From an uncultured Paracoccaceae bacterium (GTDB taxonomy: Bacteria; Pseudomonadota; Alphaproteobacteria; Rhodobacterales; Rhodobacteraceae), in the NCBI GenBank assembly GCA_947494675.1, contig CANLVP010000001.1, positions 1,624,001 through 1,688,000 of the forward strand: a stretch of 64,000 bases of DNA, in the 5' to 3' direction. Under the pieces are notes generated by a model. That model was not told the origin of the DNA. It saw only the letters and a program-made list of their open reading frames with translations, and made no database searches. This document shows positions 26,892 through 34,981 of this stretch, in pieces (positions within the stretch are counted from its first letter, which is position 1; each line of letters starts with the position of its first letter). Position numbers and translations under genes: made by a program.

Positions 26892-27848
26892 TTAGCCGGT
26901 AATCATTTCATATTGTTTAACGATCACTTCGGCCTGTTTGATCGAGGCGATATCAACAAGGCGGCCCTTGTAAACCGTTGCGCCCTCGCCGTTTTTCTTG
27001 GCCTTTTCCATAGCAGCTAGGATGTCGCGCGCCTCCGCGACGGCTTCTGCTGAGGGGGTGAAGACCTCATTGGCCAAGGCGATTTGTTTGGGGTGGATCG
27101 CCCATTTGCCGACCATGCCCAATGTTGCACTGCGGCGAGACTGCGCGAGGAAGCCTTCGTCGTCGGAAAAGTCGCCAAAGGGGCCATCAACCGGCAGGAC
27201 GCCATGGGTCCTGCACGCAGCGACAATGGCGGTTTGGGCCCAGTGCCACGGGTCGCTGTAGTGGCGCGTATCCCCTTGCAACATATAGTAATTTTCCTGC
27301 GTCCCGCCGATACCAGTGGTCTGCATGCCCATGGATGCGGCAAAATCGGCGGCGCCCAAAGACATCGCTTGAAGACGAGGGGAGGATGCTGCGATCTCTT
27401 CGACATGGGCGAGGCCCGCGGCGCTTTCGATGATGACCTCAAAGGCGATGGGTTTCGTACGGCCCTTGGCAGATTCAATCGCGGTCACGAGGGCGTCGAC
27501 GGCGTAGACATCGGCCGCACAGCCGACTTTGGGGATCATGATCTGGTCCAACCGGTCGCCCGCTTGTTCCAAAAGGTCGACAACATCGCGATACCAATAG
27601 GGTGTGTCTAGCCCGTTGATCCGCACGCTTAAGTGCTTGGTATTCCAGTCAATATCACGGGTTGCTGCGATCACGTTTGCCCGCGCGGTGTCCTTATCCG
27701 AAGGCGCGACGGAGTCCTCAAGGTCCAGATTTATCACGTCTGCGGCAGAGGCTGCCATCTTTTCAAAAAGTGCCGTGCGCGAGCCGGGGCCAAAGAGCTG
27801 ACAGCGGTTTGGACGGGCAGGTGCAGCAGGCTGGAGACGGAATGACAT
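26892..27848 (-). CDS. mcl1: L-malyl-CoA/beta-methylmalyl-CoA lyase
   Basis: A 318-residue HpcH/HpaI-CitE superfamily lyase that cleaves L-malyl-CoA to acetyl-CoA and glyoxylate and beta-methylmalyl-CoA to propionyl-CoA and glyoxylate, as in the ethylmalonyl-CoA pathway. CQLFGPGSRTALFEKM, VINLDLEDSVAP, FEVIIESAAGLAHVEEIA and GKWAIHPKQIALANEVF fit this subgroup well. Other pathway genes are not in the window. About 90 bp upstream lies one copy of the 87-bp element with 11-bp units, which may take part in its regulation. Confidence 0.93.
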   Translation of the reverse strand: MSFRLQPAAPARPNRCQLFGPGSRTALFEKMAASAADVINLDLEDSVAPSDKDTARANVIAATRDIDWNTKHLSVRINGLDTPYWYRDVVDLLEQAGDRLDQIMIPKVGCAADVYAVDALVTAIESAKGRTKPIAFEVIIESAAGLAHVEEIAASSPRLQAMSLGAADFAASMGMQTTGIGGTQENYYMLQGDTRHYSDPWHWAQTAIVAACRTHGVLPVDGPFGDFSDDEGFLAQSRRSATLGMVGKWAIHPKQIALANEVFTPSAEAVAEARDILAAMEKAKKNGEGATVYKGRLVDIASIKQAEVIVKQYEMITG

Positions 27849-27936
27849 GGCGTGGCCTTGTATGATTGTGTCGTCGTGATTGCCTGTTGGGTTAGATTAT
27901 TGCGCGAATGACCGCAAGGATCATTTTGCAGGTGCA

Positions 27937-28023
27937 GCAAAAACGGCAATGCAGAAACCGTCAAGAAACCATGCAGAAACGATGCACAACCTGTATGCAT
28001 GAAAGTCTTAAGTCGCGTTAAGC
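27937..28023 (+). repeat. 87-bp element with five 11-bp tandem units, copy A
   Basis: GCAAAAACGGC is followed by five 11-bp units (ATGCAGAAACC, GTCAAGAAACC, ATGCAGAAACG, ATGCACAACCT, GTATGCATGAA) and a tail with AGTCTTAAGTCGCGTTAAGC. It aligns without gaps to the minus strand of 1340-1426. It sits in the gap between mcl1 and the aspartate aminotransferase gene, with its spacer end toward mcl1. Two further TGCA words occur just upstream (27927 and 27933). Confidence 0.75.
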
Positions 28024-28039
28024 ACCGCACGGTGGGCGT

Positions 28040-28057
28040 GCCGGGGTGAACCCCGGC
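28040..28057. repeat. GC-rich hairpin, REP-like
   Basis: GCCGGGG, loop TGAA, CCCCGGC: a perfect 7-bp stem in the 3' region of the aspartate aminotransferase gene. No T-tract follows on either strand, so it resembles a REP-like palindrome more than an intrinsic terminator, though it could still shield the mRNA end. Confidence 0.5.
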
Positions 28058-28090
28058 CTACCCAATTAGATGAACGTCTCGGAAGGGGCC

Positions 28091-29275
28091 TTAGATGCCC
28101 GCGTCGATGATCGCGCGTGCAAGGATCGGCACGGTTTTGGCGTTCAGACCGGCGATGTTCATCCGGCTGTCACCTACCATGTAGATGCCATGTTCGGCGC
28201 GCAGTTTCTCGACCATCTCAGGCGTGGTGCCCAAGCGGCTGAACATGCCCCGGTGATCGGCCAGAAAGTCGAACCGGTCGGAATTGGACAGGCGGCGCAG
28301 TTCATCGGCGAGTTGCTGGCGCAGTTCCAACATGCCGTTGCGGGTCTCTTCCAGTTCGGCTTCCCAATCAGCACGCAGGTCAGGATCGCCAAGGATGGTC
28401 GAGACCACGCGCGCGCCGTGATCGGGCGGGAAGGAATAGTTCTGCCGGTTCAGGAAGGCGAGGTTCTGCTGGGTCAGCGCCTGCTGGTCCGCATCCTTGG
28501 CCACAGCCATCAGGATGCCCGTGCGTTCGCGGTAGATGCCGAAGTTCTTGGAACAGGAGGCGGCGATCAGCACGTTATCAAAGGAAGACGCAATCTTGCG
28601 GGTGGCTTGGGCGTCCTCGTCGAGACCGTCGCCAAAGCCCTGGTAGGCAATGTCGATGAAGGGCATCGCGGACTTTTCCTTGATCAGTTTGATCACGCCG
28701 TCCCATTGCGCCAGCGTCAGGTTGGCACCGGTCGGGTTATGGCAGCAGCCGTGCAGCAGCACCACATCGCCCGGCAACATCGCGCCAAGATCGGTGAGCA
28801 TGCCGACGTAATCGACGCCGCGCGTGGCGGGGTCAAAGTAGCGGTAGGTCTGCGATTTCATGCCCAGATAGTTGATGATCGAGGGGTGGTTTGGCCATGT
28901 GGGATCAGAGAACCAAATGGTCGCGCCGGGAGCGGCCATCTTGATCAGCTCAAGTGCCTGGCGGATGGCACCCGTGCCACCCGGTGTGGCGACAGCGGCG
29001 ACGCGGGCGTGGTCAACAGCATCGTCCAGCACGAGGTCTTTCATCGCGTTGCCAAAGGCAGGATCGCCCGCCAGTCCGGTGTAGGCCTTGGTGGTCTGGT
29101 CGGCCATGATCCGGCGCTCTGCCTCTTTGACGGCGCGCATGACGGGGGTGTTGCCGCTGGCGTCTTTGTAGACGCCGACGCCAAGGTCGACCTTGGTGTC
29201 GCGGGGGTCTTCGCGGTAGGCCGCCACGAGGGCGAGGATTTTGTCAGCGGGTTGGGCAGAGAGCTTCTCGAGCAT
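28091..29275 (-). CDS. aromatic amino acid / aspartate aminotransferase (class I)
   Basis: A 394-residue PLP aminotransferase of the AspC/TyrB type. The PLP lysine lies in ASCSKNFGIYRERTG (near residue 245); WPNHPSIINYLG, CCHNPTGANLT and the C-terminal RMNIAGLN (arginine binding the substrate carboxylate) are present. Cytoplasmic; it interconverts aspartate, glutamate or aromatic amino acids and their 2-oxo acids. ATG at 29275 starts at the conserved LEKLSAQPADKILAL. Whether its preferred substrate is aspartate or aromatic cannot be read here. Confidence 0.93.
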   Translation of the reverse strand: MLEKLSAQPADKILALVAAYREDPRDTKVDLGVGVYKDASGNTPVMRAVKEAERRIMADQTTKAYTGLAGDPAFGNAMKDLVLDDAVDHARVAAVATPGGTGAIRQALELIKMAAPGATIWFSDPTWPNHPSIINYLGMKSQTYRYFDPATRGVDYVGMLTDLGAMLPGDVVLLHGCCHNPTGANLTLAQWDGVIKLIKEKSAMPFIDIAYQGFGDGLDEDAQATRKIASSFDNVLIAASCSKNFGIYRERTGILMAVAKDADQQALTQQNLAFLNRQNYSFPPDHGARVVSTILGDPDLRADWEAELEETRNGMLELRQQLADELRRLSNSDRFDFLADHRGMFSRLGTTPEMVEKLRAEHGIYMVGDSRMNIAGLNAKTVPILARAIIDAGI

Positions 29276-29458
29276 GGGTTGGTCCTTACGGGTTACCGTC
29301 ACTGATGGGTCGAATCTGGCGCGGGAGGTGCCAGTTTGGAAATGCCAGAGCGGGCGGCGCAAGGCAAGGAAGGTTGGGGGATAAGCGCGAAGCCGGGGCC
29401 ATCGCAGGCACCGGGTGGGGCATTCAGCGCTAACAGGCCCGGAACAAGGCCGCAGGCC

Positions 29459-29599
29459 GCCGGGCCATCGACGGCCCGCCCCAACGGGTCGGCGATCCGC
29501 CATCTTTGAGCGTCGCTGATATGGAAGATCACCGCGGCACCATAAAGCGCAAAAGCGGATCAGGTTGGTCGCCCACCCGCGGGCCGTCGATGGCCCGGC
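29459..29599. repeat. perfect 21-bp inverted repeat pair with 99-bp spacer
   Basis: The 21-bp arms at 29459-29479 and 29579-29599 are exact reverse complements (core GGGCCATCGACGGCCC on the left, GGGCCGTCGATGGCCC on the right). Each arm is also an imperfect palindrome. The right arm abuts the stop codon of the sulfurtransferase gene. This resembles a BIME/REP pair and fills part of the 324-nt gap before the aminotransferase gene, in which I see no gene. Confidence 0.8.
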
Positions 29600-30451
29600 C
29601 TAGGTTTGCTCGGCGGTCACGATGGGCAGGTCGTCATACATGCCCCACTCGGACCATGAACCGTCATAAAGGCTGTGGTCGGTCTTGCCGATCCGTTCCA
29701 GCGCGAGGCTGAGGATCGCAGCCGTCACGCCTGATCCACAGGTGGTGATCACCGGTTTGGTCAGATCGGCGGCCGCAAAGGCCTTTTGCAAGGCAGGGGC
29801 GTCTTTCATCGTGCCGTTGTCGTTCAGCAGGTCCTTGAAGAACACGTTGACCGATCCCGGGATATGACCTGCGCGCAGACCTTCGCGTGGTTCCGGCGTC
29901 GCCCCGGCAAACCGTTTCGGCGCGCGGGCGTCGATGATCGTGTGATCCCCCAGCTTGGCCGCGCGGGCCACTTGCGTCACATCACGGATCAACTGGTTCT
30001 GGCGGCTGACGGTCATATGGCGGTCGCGGATCACGGGGGGCAGGTCTTCGACCGCGCGGTCCTCGGCCAGCCATTTGGGCATCCCGCCGTCGAGGACAGC
30101 CACGTCCGTTTTGCCCATCAACCGAAAGAGCCACCAGACCCGCGCCGCAGAGAAGATGCCAGCGGTGTCATAGATCACGACCTGATGGCCGTCGCCTACG
30201 CCCATGGCACGCATCCGCGACATGAATTTCTCCACAGGCGGCGCCATATGCGGCATCTCGGACCGGTGATCGCTGATCTCATCGATATCAAAAAAGCGGG
30301 CGTTCGGGATGTGGCCTGCCTTGTATTCCGCGTGGGTGTCGCGGCCCTCGGCGGGCATGTACCAGCTGGCATCAAGGATACGCAGATCGGGGTCTTTGAG
30401 GTGATCTGCCAGCCAGTCGGTGCTGACCAAAGTTTTGGGATCGTCCGTCAT
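29600..30451 (-). CDS. sseA: 3-mercaptopyruvate sulfurtransferase
   Basis: A 283-residue two-rhodanese-domain sulfurtransferase. The catalytic loop TTCGSGVTAA (near residue 232) is the CGSGVTA form of mercaptopyruvate enzymes rather than the CRKGVT of rhodaneses. N-terminal LVSTDWLADHLKDPDLRILD and HIPNARFFDIDEISD, and the second-domain HIPGSVNVFF, fit. It transfers sulfane sulfur from 3-mercaptopyruvate to thiols or cyanide. The start at 30451 matches homologues; the in-frame extension upstream is rejected. Confidence 0.92.
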   Translation of the reverse strand: MTDDPKTLVSTDWLADHLKDPDLRILDASWYMPAEGRDTHAEYKAGHIPNARFFDIDEISDHRSEMPHMAPPVEKFMSRMRAMGVGDGHQVVIYDTAGIFSAARVWWLFRLMGKTDVAVLDGGMPKWLAEDRAVEDLPPVIRDRHMTVSRQNQLIRDVTQVARAAKLGDHTIIDARAPKRFAGATPEPREGLRAGHIPGSVNVFFKDLLNDNGTMKDAPALQKAFAAADLTKPVITTCGSGVTAAILSLALERIGKTDHSLYDGSWSEWGMYDDLPIVTAEQT

Positions 30452-30527
30452 ATCAACACCCGCATTGCCTTGTCGTGGTTGATGGCGGGGTAACGTAGGG
30501 GGCTGTTTGAGGCAAGAGCGGGCCAAC

Positions 30528-30559
30528 AAAAAGGGCGCCCCGTGGGGGACGCCCGATGC
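30528..30559 (-). terminator. intrinsic terminator of the Gly-rich gene
   Basis: Read on the minus strand: GGGCGTCCCCCACGGGGCGC closing with CC, then TTTTTG. The stem is GGGCG-CCCC with GGGG-CGCCC (one mismatch) and a 3-nt loop. It lies about 35 nt after the stop codon of the minus-strand gene at 30593 and has a proper U-tract. Confidence 0.8.
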
Positions 30560-30592
30560 CACAGATCTGGCATATCTGACAAAGTGAAAGCC

Positions 30593-30850
30593 TTAGCTTG
30601 CCATCTTGTTTTTGATGAAGCCTGCAACCAGCGTCAGGATGATGCCGCCTGCACCACCGCCACCGATCTGGCTAATCAGACCGCTCATGTCGCCGCCCAT
30701 CAGGCCGGACAGGGCAGCACCGCCACCGACGCCGCCGACAAGGCCCGCAATCGTGTTGCCGATTGTGCCCATCGACATGCTTTTGGCACCTGCACCCGCC
30801 GCGTTGCCGCCAACCGCACCAGAGATTGCTTGAATGATAAGTTGTTCCAT
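30593..30850 (-). CDS. small Gly-rich hydrophobic protein
   Basis: An 85-residue protein made largely of Gly, Ala, Ile, Leu and Met with glycine-zipper patterns (AGLVGGVGGGAALSGLMGG) and a basic C-terminus (AGFIKNKMAS). ATG at 30850 has AAGGAAAACGGG upstream, and a good terminator follows, so it is very likely expressed as a single-gene unit. Such composition suggests membrane insertion or oligomer formation. No function is recognised. Confidence 0.75.
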   Translation of the reverse strand: MEQLIIQAISGAVGGNAAGAGAKSMSMGTIGNTIAGLVGGVGGGAALSGLMGGDMSGLISQIGGGGAGGIILTLVAGFIKNKMAS

Positions 30851-30978
30851 CGTCCCGTTTTCCTTCTTTGGGACCTTGGATATTTTGACCTCTCGGGCGG
30901 TCCCCAACACGAAAGGTTAACGGACAGTAACCATTTGAGCATTGTTCAAGATAGGGGAGAAATCGGCCTGCGTTCCCG

Positions 30979-31452
30979 CTAGCTGTCGTGGCGCAACAGT
31001 CGTTGCTTTTGCCGCGCCCAGTCGCGTTTGGCGTCCGTGGCGCGTTTATCGTGGTTTTTCTTACCCTTAGCGACGCCGATCTTGAGCTTTACCAGCCCGC
31101 GATCATTGAAATACATCACAAGGGGAACCAACGTCATGCCTTCGCGTTTTGTGGCCGACCAAAGCTTTGACAGCTCTTTCCGACTGACCAAGAGCTTTCG
31201 TTTGCGGCGCGGCTCATGGGTGAACATGGCCTGTTCATAGGGCGCGATATAGGCGTTCGTCAGCCACAATTCGCCATCATCAACAGAGGCATAGCTGTCG
31301 GCGATGTTGGACTGGCCAGTGCGCAGAGATTTCACCTCTGGCCCTTCAAGGATGATGCCGACCTCAAGATCGCTTTCGATCGCATAGTCATAGCGCGCGC
31401 GCCGGTTCTCGGCGATCACCTTGTAGTTCTTGTTGTCGTCTTTTTTGGCCAT
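30979..31452 (-). CDS. smpB: SsrA-binding protein SmpB
   Basis: A 157-residue RNA-binding protein that escorts tmRNA to stalled ribosomes in trans-translation. [39 protein letters not shown] and the C-terminal [19 protein letters not shown] are diagnostic. The start at 31452 (ATGGCCAAAAAAGAC) is typical. In many alphaproteobacteria smpB directly follows dapA on the same strand; here dapA is 16.8 kb away on the same strand. Confidence 0.97.
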   Translation of the reverse strand: MAKKDDNKNYKVIAENRRARYDYAIESDLEVGIILEGPEVKSLRTGQSNIADSYASVDDGELWLTNAYIAPYEQAMFTHEPRRKRKLLVSRKELSKLWSATKREGMTLVPLVMYFNDRGLVKLKIGVAKGKKNHDKRATDAKRDWARQKQRLLRHDS

Positions 31453-31518
31453 GATCGGCATCAGATAGGCGATGGACGCCCCCGTCACAAGTCATAGGAT
31501 GGGCAAAAGGGGGTGCCC

Positions 31519-31953
31519 ATGATTATCCAGATTGCTTTAGGGGCCGGGTTACTGCTGGCGTCGATCCTGATCGCAGGGGTCAGCTTTTGGGCGATGGAGG
31601 TGGCGATCCTGCGGTTTCGGCCCTGGCTGATGCGCGCGCCACATGCGCCCAAGCTGCTGGCTGTGCTGCTGATCGCGGCGATCTGGATTCTGGTGCAACT
31701 GACGGTGGGCGTCTGGTTATGGGCGCTGACGTTTTTTACGCTCGACATCTTTGTGACGCTGGAAGAGGCGGTCTATTTTGCGCTTGTCGTTTTCACCACG
31801 TTGGGCTTTGGCGATATCCTGCTACCCGTCGAGTGGCGGTTGCTGGGTGGAATGGCCTCGCTGAACGGGCTGCTGAACATCGGGCTTGTGACGGCGGTGC
31901 TGGTGGAAACGGTGCGCCAGATCAAACTGCACCAGATGGAGCAAGTGTCATGA
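31519..31953 (+). CDS. single-pore ion channel family protein
   Basis: A 144-residue membrane protein with predicted helices at about residues 3-28, 45-72 and 110-135 and a pore-loop motif VFTTLGFGDILLP near 90-102. TLGFGD resembles the K+ channel selectivity filter (TVGYGD) with Phe for Tyr, as seen in small bacterial Ion_trans_2 proteins. AAAAGGGGG precedes ATG at 31519 (GTG at 31513 is an alternative). The next gene overlaps its stop codon (ATGA). Confidence 0.75.
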   Translation: MIIQIALGAGLLLASILIAGVSFWAMEVAILRFRPWLMRAPHAPKLLAVLLIAAIWILVQLTVGVWLWALTFFTLDIFVTLEEAVYFALVVFTTLGFGDILLPVEWRLLGGMASLNGLLNIGLVTAVLVETVRQIKLHQMEQVS

Positions 31954-33140
31954 ACGTGCCTGTGATCAAGAACGCCCATGCACGGCGGTTGTTCCTGCAT
32001 CGGCACCTGTTGTGCCACGCAGGCGGCGGCACCGGGCGGGGCGCTGATTTGGCGGGCGTGCTGGGCGATCTGGGCTTTGTCCAGCTGGATAGCGTGAACA
32101 CATTCGCGCGGGCGCATGACATGATCCTGTGGGCGCGGCGGGGGTCCTATCGGCCCAAGGCGTTGGGCCATGCGCTGGGGCGGGATCGCAGCGTGTTTGA
32201 ACATTGGACCCATGACGCCGCCGCGATTCCGATGCAGTTCTATCCCCATTGGAAGCTGCGCTTTGACCGCGACGCCGCGCGGCTGCGTGACCGGTGGGGC
32301 AAGGACAGACGTGCGGGGTTTCTGGAAAAGGCCGAAGAGGTGCTGGCCCAGATCCAAACGACCGGGGCCTGTTCGTCGGGCGACGTCGGCACGGATGAGG
32401 TCAAGGGATCGGGCGGTTGGTGGGACTGGCACCCCAGCAAGACGGCGCTGGAATACCTGTGGCGTTCTGGCGCTTTGGCGGTCTGTCACCGCAGCGGATT
32501 TCGCAAATTCTATGACCTGACAGAGCGGGTGATCCCGGCGGAACATCTGAACGCCCGCCCGCATCCAGACGAGACGATTGACTGGCTTTGTGCGGGTGCG
32601 CTTGATCGTTTGGGCTTTGCTACCAGCGGTGAGCTGGCGGCGTTTTGGGACACCGCGACCCCGGCAGAGGCCAAGGATTGGTGCCGCGCGGCCCTTGCCG
32701 ATGGCCGGGTTATTGAGGTCGACGTCGAAGGTGTGGACGGCAAGTCACGCCGGTCTGTGGCGCGGCCGGATATTATGGACGCCGATGCGCCCGCGCCGCC
32801 GGGCAAGGTGCGGATCATGTCGCCCTTTGATCCCGCGCTGCGGGATCGCAAACGGGCCGAGCGGCTGTTTGGGTTTCACTACCGGATTGAGATTTTCGTG
32901 CCAGAGGCCAAGCGGCAATACGGCTACTATGTCTTTCCGGTCATGGAAGGCGACCGCCTGATCGGGCGGATCGACATGAAACGCACGGGCGAGGTGCTGG
33001 CGGTGCGCGCCTTTTGGCCAGAGCCAGGGGTGCGCTTGGGGGCAGGGCGCTTGACGCGGTTACGCGCAGAGCTGACGCGCGCCGCCCGGTTTGGCGGCTG
33101 TGCAGAGGTGCAGTTTGCAGATGATTGGCTGCGGGGCTGA
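31950..33140 (+). CDS. YcaQ-like winged-helix DNA glycosylase family protein
   Basis: A 396-residue protein of the winged-helix YcaQ/AlkZ-related group, whose studied members unhook DNA interstrand crosslinks or act as alkyl-base glycosylases. GFVQLDSVNTFARAHDMILW (near residues 45-65) contains the Q-x-D type catalytic region, and MSPFDPALRDRKRAERLFGF plus YVFPVMEGDRLIGRID are typical of the C-terminal half. Start ATG at 31950 overlaps the channel gene stop codon; in-frame sequence further upstream is the shadow of the channel gene. Confidence 0.88.
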   Translation: MNVPVIKNAHARRLFLHRHLLCHAGGGTGRGADLAGVLGDLGFVQLDSVNTFARAHDMILWARRGSYRPKALGHALGRDRSVFEHWTHDAAAIPMQFYPHWKLRFDRDAARLRDRWGKDRRAGFLEKAEEVLAQIQTTGACSSGDVGTDEVKGSGGWWDWHPSKTALEYLWRSGALAVCHRSGFRKFYDLTERVIPAEHLNARPHPDETIDWLCAGALDRLGFATSGELAAFWDTATPAEAKDWCRAALADGRVIEVDVEGVDGKSRRSVARPDIMDADAPAPPGKVRIMSPFDPALRDRKRAERLFGFHYRIEIFVPEAKRQYGYYVFPVMEGDRLIGRIDMKRTGEVLAVRAFWPEPGVRLGAGRLTRLRAELTRAARFGGCAEVQFADDWLRG

Positions 33141-33142
33141 GG

Positions 33143-33724
33143 TCAGTCAAAAACCTCTGTCAGCACCGAACAGCCCGGATAGCCGTAGCCCCAGCGCCAC
33201 GGCAGGCCTGAACAAGGGCCGCCGCCAAAGCGCACCGCGAGGAACATCGCGTTGGCGATGCTGTCGTAGGCGGCGGTGATCTGGTCGGGGGTCACATCAT
33301 AGTGCCCGGCAAGAGCGGCGACGCGGCTGGCCCCTGTGTCGACCACACAGGCCTGCAAGGCGCGGTCGGCGGCAAGACGCGCGTCAAAGCTGTGGTCGGC
33401 ATCATTCGCTGCGCCCGCGTTGTGGTAAGCTTGGTCATGGGTTGTGCAGCACGCCTCCCACGGGGGGCGGGATTGGTGGGCTGCGGCGAAATCGGGGAAG
33501 CGCTGACCGACGACCTGCCACGCTTCTGACAGCCCGCCGCTACAGCCATCAGTTTCAAAGGGGGCAATCGTGGTGCCTGGTTGCGCGATCCGGTCCAAGA
33601 GCCGCTGATGCGCGGGGCGTTCCAGCGTCCGCAGGGCAGCGCCTTCGGCCCAATCTTGCGCGGCGGCGGGGGCCACCAGAAGGCAGAGCATCAGGGCAGA
33701 TGTCACGGGGTTGGCGCGTTTCAT
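33143..33724 (-). CDS. secreted phospholipase A2-like protein
   Basis: A 193-residue protein with a signal peptide (PVTSALMLCLLVAPAAAQD). Residues around 55-100 contain FETDGCSGGLSEAW and PPWEACCTTHDQAYH: a DGCS calcium-loop-like element followed by CC-x2-HD-x2-Y, the catalytic helix pattern of secreted phospholipases A2. Further cysteines (QACVVD, GGGPCSGLP, GYPGCSVL) could form disulfides. Expected location is periplasm or outside the cell. ATG at 33724 has AGGA 8 nt upstream. Catalysis is inferred from the HD motif only. Confidence 0.75.
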   Translation of the reverse strand: MKRANPVTSALMLCLLVAPAAAQDWAEGAALRTLERPAHQRLLDRIAQPGTTIAPFETDGCSGGLSEAWQVVGQRFPDFAAAHQSRPPWEACCTTHDQAYHNAGAANDADHSFDARLAADRALQACVVDTGASRVAALAGHYDVTPDQITAAYDSIANAMFLAVRFGGGPCSGLPWRWGYGYPGCSVLTEVFD

Positions 33725-33867
33725 GCGGCAATCCTGCATGCGGGGTGTCCCGCGTCAATCTGTTGTGGGACGGACCATGGGCTGCGATTTCAGGAACATG
33801 ATGGCGGGATGCTGACGACACATGCGGCATCAATCGAAAGTCGCAACCGCAGGGCCATTTGCGCAAG

Positions 33868-33907
33868 TTGCAACATTGGAAACTTACTGTCTCTTTATCG
33901 AACTTGA
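33868..33907 (+). promoter_or_regulatory. 40-bp conserved operator, copy 1 (before cuyA)
   Basis: Shares about 29 of 40 positions, without gaps, with 40574-40613 in front of the TRAP operon: TTGCAA, TGGAAACTTA and TCGAACTTGA are identical blocks at identical spacing. It lies 50 bp before the cuyA start codon. A probable binding site of the LysR-type regulator encoded inside the cluster. Confidence 0.75.
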
Positions 33908-33957
33908 CCGTAGTCATCGCAGGGGAAACAACCGTTTTATGCAATTTGGAGATCCCC

Positions 33958-34980
33958 ATGCACCTCGCACGTTACCCCCGTCAATTTCTCGCCCATCTTC
34001 CGACCCCGCTTGAACGCCTTGACCGGCTGACCGCTGAATTGGGGGGTCCCGAAATCTGGATCAAGCGGGATGATTGCACTGGCATGTCCACGGGCGGCAA
34101 CAAGACCCGCAAGCTGGAATTCCTGATGGCCGAGGCCATGTTGCAGGGCGCAGACATGGTGATGACCCAAGGGGCGACACAGTCCAATCATGCTCGCCAG
34201 ACCGCGGCCTTTGCTGCAAAGCTGGGCATGGGGTGCCACATCCTGCTGGAAGACCGCACCGGATCAAACAACGCCAATTACAACAACAACGGCAATGTCC
34301 TGCTGGACCATCTGCATGGCGCGACCACCGAAAAGTTCGCGGGCGGTCTGGATATGAATGCCGAGATGGAAAAAGCCGCCGATCGCATCCGGGCCACCGG
34401 CGAAAAGGTCTACACTATCCCCGGCGGTGGGTCGAACGCGACGGGTGCCTTGGGCTATGTCAATTGCGCGTTTGAGATGCTGAGCCAGTTCAACGAACGC
34501 GGCCTGAAGATCGACCATATCGTGCATGCGACCGGCAGCGCGGGCACACAGGCCGGGCTGATCACAGGGCTGAAAGCCACCAACGCACAAATCCCGCTGC
34601 TGGGTATTGGCGTGCGTGCGCCAAAGAAGAAGCAGGAAGAAAACGTGTTCAATCTGGCCTGCGCGACCGCCGACAAGCTGGGCTGCAACGGCGTTGTCCA
34701 GCGCGAAGACGTTGTCGCGAACACCGATTACGTCGGCGAAGGCTATGGCATCCCGACCGAAAGCGGGCTGGAAGCGATCAAGATGTTTGCCGAGCTTGAG
34801 GCGATCCTGCTTGACCCGGTGTATTCTGCCAAAGGGGCTGCGGGCTTCATCGATTTGATCCGCAAGGGCCACTTCAAAAAGGACGAAAAGGTCGTCTTTT
34901 TGCACACCGGTGGCTCTGTCGCGCTCTTTGGTTACGACGCTGCCTTCGACAACGCAGATCGCTGGCAATCGGCGGCCTAA
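33958..34980 (+). CDS. cuyA: L-cysteate sulfo-lyase (CuyA), D-cysteine desulfhydrase family
   Basis: A 340-residue PLP enzyme of the ACC deaminase/D-cysteine desulfhydrase family. The PLP lysine is in [17 protein letters not shown] (near residue 51), followed by [20 protein letters not shown] and the phosphate-binding [13 protein letters not shown]. Family members that cleave cysteate release sulfite and 2-aminoacrylate, which becomes pyruvate and ammonia. The choice of cysteate over D-cysteine rests on context: neighbours include an HpsN-like dehydrogenase, a YeiH-type exporter and a TRAP transporter. ATG at 33958 with GGAG 8 nt upstream. First gene of a six-gene operon. Confidence 0.85.
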   Translation: MHLARYPRQFLAHLPTPLERLDRLTAELGGPEIWIKRDDCTGMSTGGNKTRKLEFLMAEAMLQGADMVMTQGATQSNHARQTAAFAAKLGMGCHILLEDRTGSNNANYNNNGNVLLDHLHGATTEKFAGGLDMNAEMEKAADRIRATGEKVYTIPGGGSNATGALGYVNCAFEMLSQFNERGLKIDHIVHATGSAGTQAGLITGLKATNAQIPLLGIGVRAPKKKQEENVFNLACATADKLGCNGVVQREDVVANTDYVGEGYGIPTESGLEAIKMFAELEAILLDPVYSAKGAAGFIDLIRKGHFKKDEKVVFLHTGGSVALFGYDAAFDNADRWQSAA

Positions 34981-34981
34981 C

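Noticed and set aside
1340-28020. CtrA-type sites (TTAA-N7-TTAA) in the tails of the 87-bp element
   Set aside because: The spacing between the TTAA-like half-sites is 6, not 7, and the second copy has TAAC/TTAG variants, so I do not call CtrA sites.
28091-29305. Long plus-strand open frame antisense to the aminotransferase gene
   Set aside because: It is the GC-rich shadow of a full-length, motif-complete minus-strand aminotransferase.
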